In this document: in pieces, positions 63,588 through 64,000 of the stretch
Position numbering within the stretch: position 1 is the stretch's first letter
How the letters are laid out: each line of letters begins with the position of its first letter
From: Rhynchopus euleeides
Lineage: Eukaryota > Euglenozoa > Diplonemea > Diplonemida > Diplonemidae
NCBI GenBank assembly: GCA_963210315.1
Contig: OY723299.1
Span: forward strand, 1,550,001 to 1,614,000
Length of the DNA stretch: 64,000 bases
Direction of reading: 5' to 3'
Program-made: the position numbers and the translations under genes
The notes under the pieces: model-generated
Seen by the model: only the letters and a program-made list of their open reading frames with translations
What the model was told of the DNA's origin: nothing
Database searches by the model: none

Positions 63588-64000
63588 GGGGGGGGGCGTT
63601 ATGCCCGTTGTCTTGGTGATTCCTGATGACGGGATAATGCGGAAACAGAAATATTTTGCAGCAGTTTCAAAACCGATTCATCCGTCCTCAGCAATCTGAG
63701 CGGGGTCTGTGTCGCAAGGCAGCCGCAGGCAGCTGCAAGATGCTGTGGCACACACACACCCCCACGTGGTGTGAGCACGCCAGGCTTTACTGAGAGCCCC
63801 ACAAGGGGGTCTGCAATCTGCTGGATAATTCGATACAGCTGGGTTCCTCCTGCCGATTAGCTCAGCATTCCCAAACTGAGCGGCTCTTGCAAACAGTGAA
63901 CACCGTGGTTAGGACGCCGCTAGTTCAGGGGGGTCAGCCATCTCAGAAGCGCCACCATCTTATTGTATCGGCTGTTGCCTTTTTCAGTGTTGGGCCATTT
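63588..64000. other. Right flank of window
   Basis: The G tract that flanks the outer TIR element, then mixed-composition DNA. A 67-codon antisense frame (63802-63599) has no recognised domain. Nothing else is seen. Confidence 0.5.

Noticed and set aside
1-64000. tRNA and rRNA genes
   Set aside because: I looked for B-box-like GGTTCGANTCC and rRNA core strings and saw no convincing cloverleaf or conserved rRNA segment; a covariance-model scan would be decisive.

Overview
The window looks like nuclear DNA of a GC-rich, unicellular eukaryote. The evidence is GT-AG introns (100, 152, 239, 336 and 1088 nt) that restore reading frames, clearly eukaryotic proteins (Vps15, RNA polymerase III subunit RPC8, a type I metacaspase, an AFG2-type AAA ATPase, Mpo1-like proteins), long low-complexity intergenic DNA and many terminal-inverted-repeat (TIR) elements. 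TTAGGG-like repeats and a helical module in the first protein would suit a euglenozoan such as a diplonemid. That placement is a guess; no rRNA or spliced-leader gene is visible to settle it.

Layout. 1-18.1 kb is gene territory, all genes on the + strand: the 3' part of a low-complexity protein ending in a WW-like domain, a 1712-residue secreted repeat protein, VPS15, and a metacaspase. 18.5-23.4 kb is one TIR transposon flanked by TA, itself interrupted by a second element that holds AT-rich fold-backs. 24.6-27.8 kb is a palindromic element into whose central CCTAGG two further elements have gone. 28.1-43.7 kb returns to genes: two near-identical Mpo1-like genes, a chimeric exon relic, a galaxin-like secreted protein, an AFG2/SPATA5L1-like AAA ATPase, RPC8 in three exons with a repeat-filled intron, and an unrecognised 481-residue protein. 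43.7-64 kb is repeat territory: fold-backs, a 342-bp-armed inverted repeat, an element carrying about 84 copies of a 41-bp minisatellite, a hAT-like element with an 8-bp duplication, and an outer TIR element whose body is about 1.8 kb of telomere-like repeats, invaded by a two-ORF transposon.

Two themes run through the repeats. First, several otherwise different elements share the terminus CACGGTG; the two largest also share a subterminal block and a TA flank, so they look like one family. Second, at least four other elements sit exactly between two copies of CCTAGG, twice at the centre of an older palindrome, which suggests target specificity or a 6-bp palindromic target duplication. The strongest candidate for something undescribed is the 61.0-63.5 kb transposon: two overlapping ORFs (TGATG junction), the second with three C2H2 zinc fingers, inside 250-bp TIRs, seated in telomere-like DNA.

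The cellular genes do not form an operon or pathway. They cover separate housekeeping and surface functions: endosomal PI3K regulation (VPS15), Pol III transcription (RPC8), AAA remodelling, caspase-like proteolysis, fatty-acid alpha-oxidation (Mpo1) and secreted matrix-like proteins. All calls come from reading the sequence; no database search was run.
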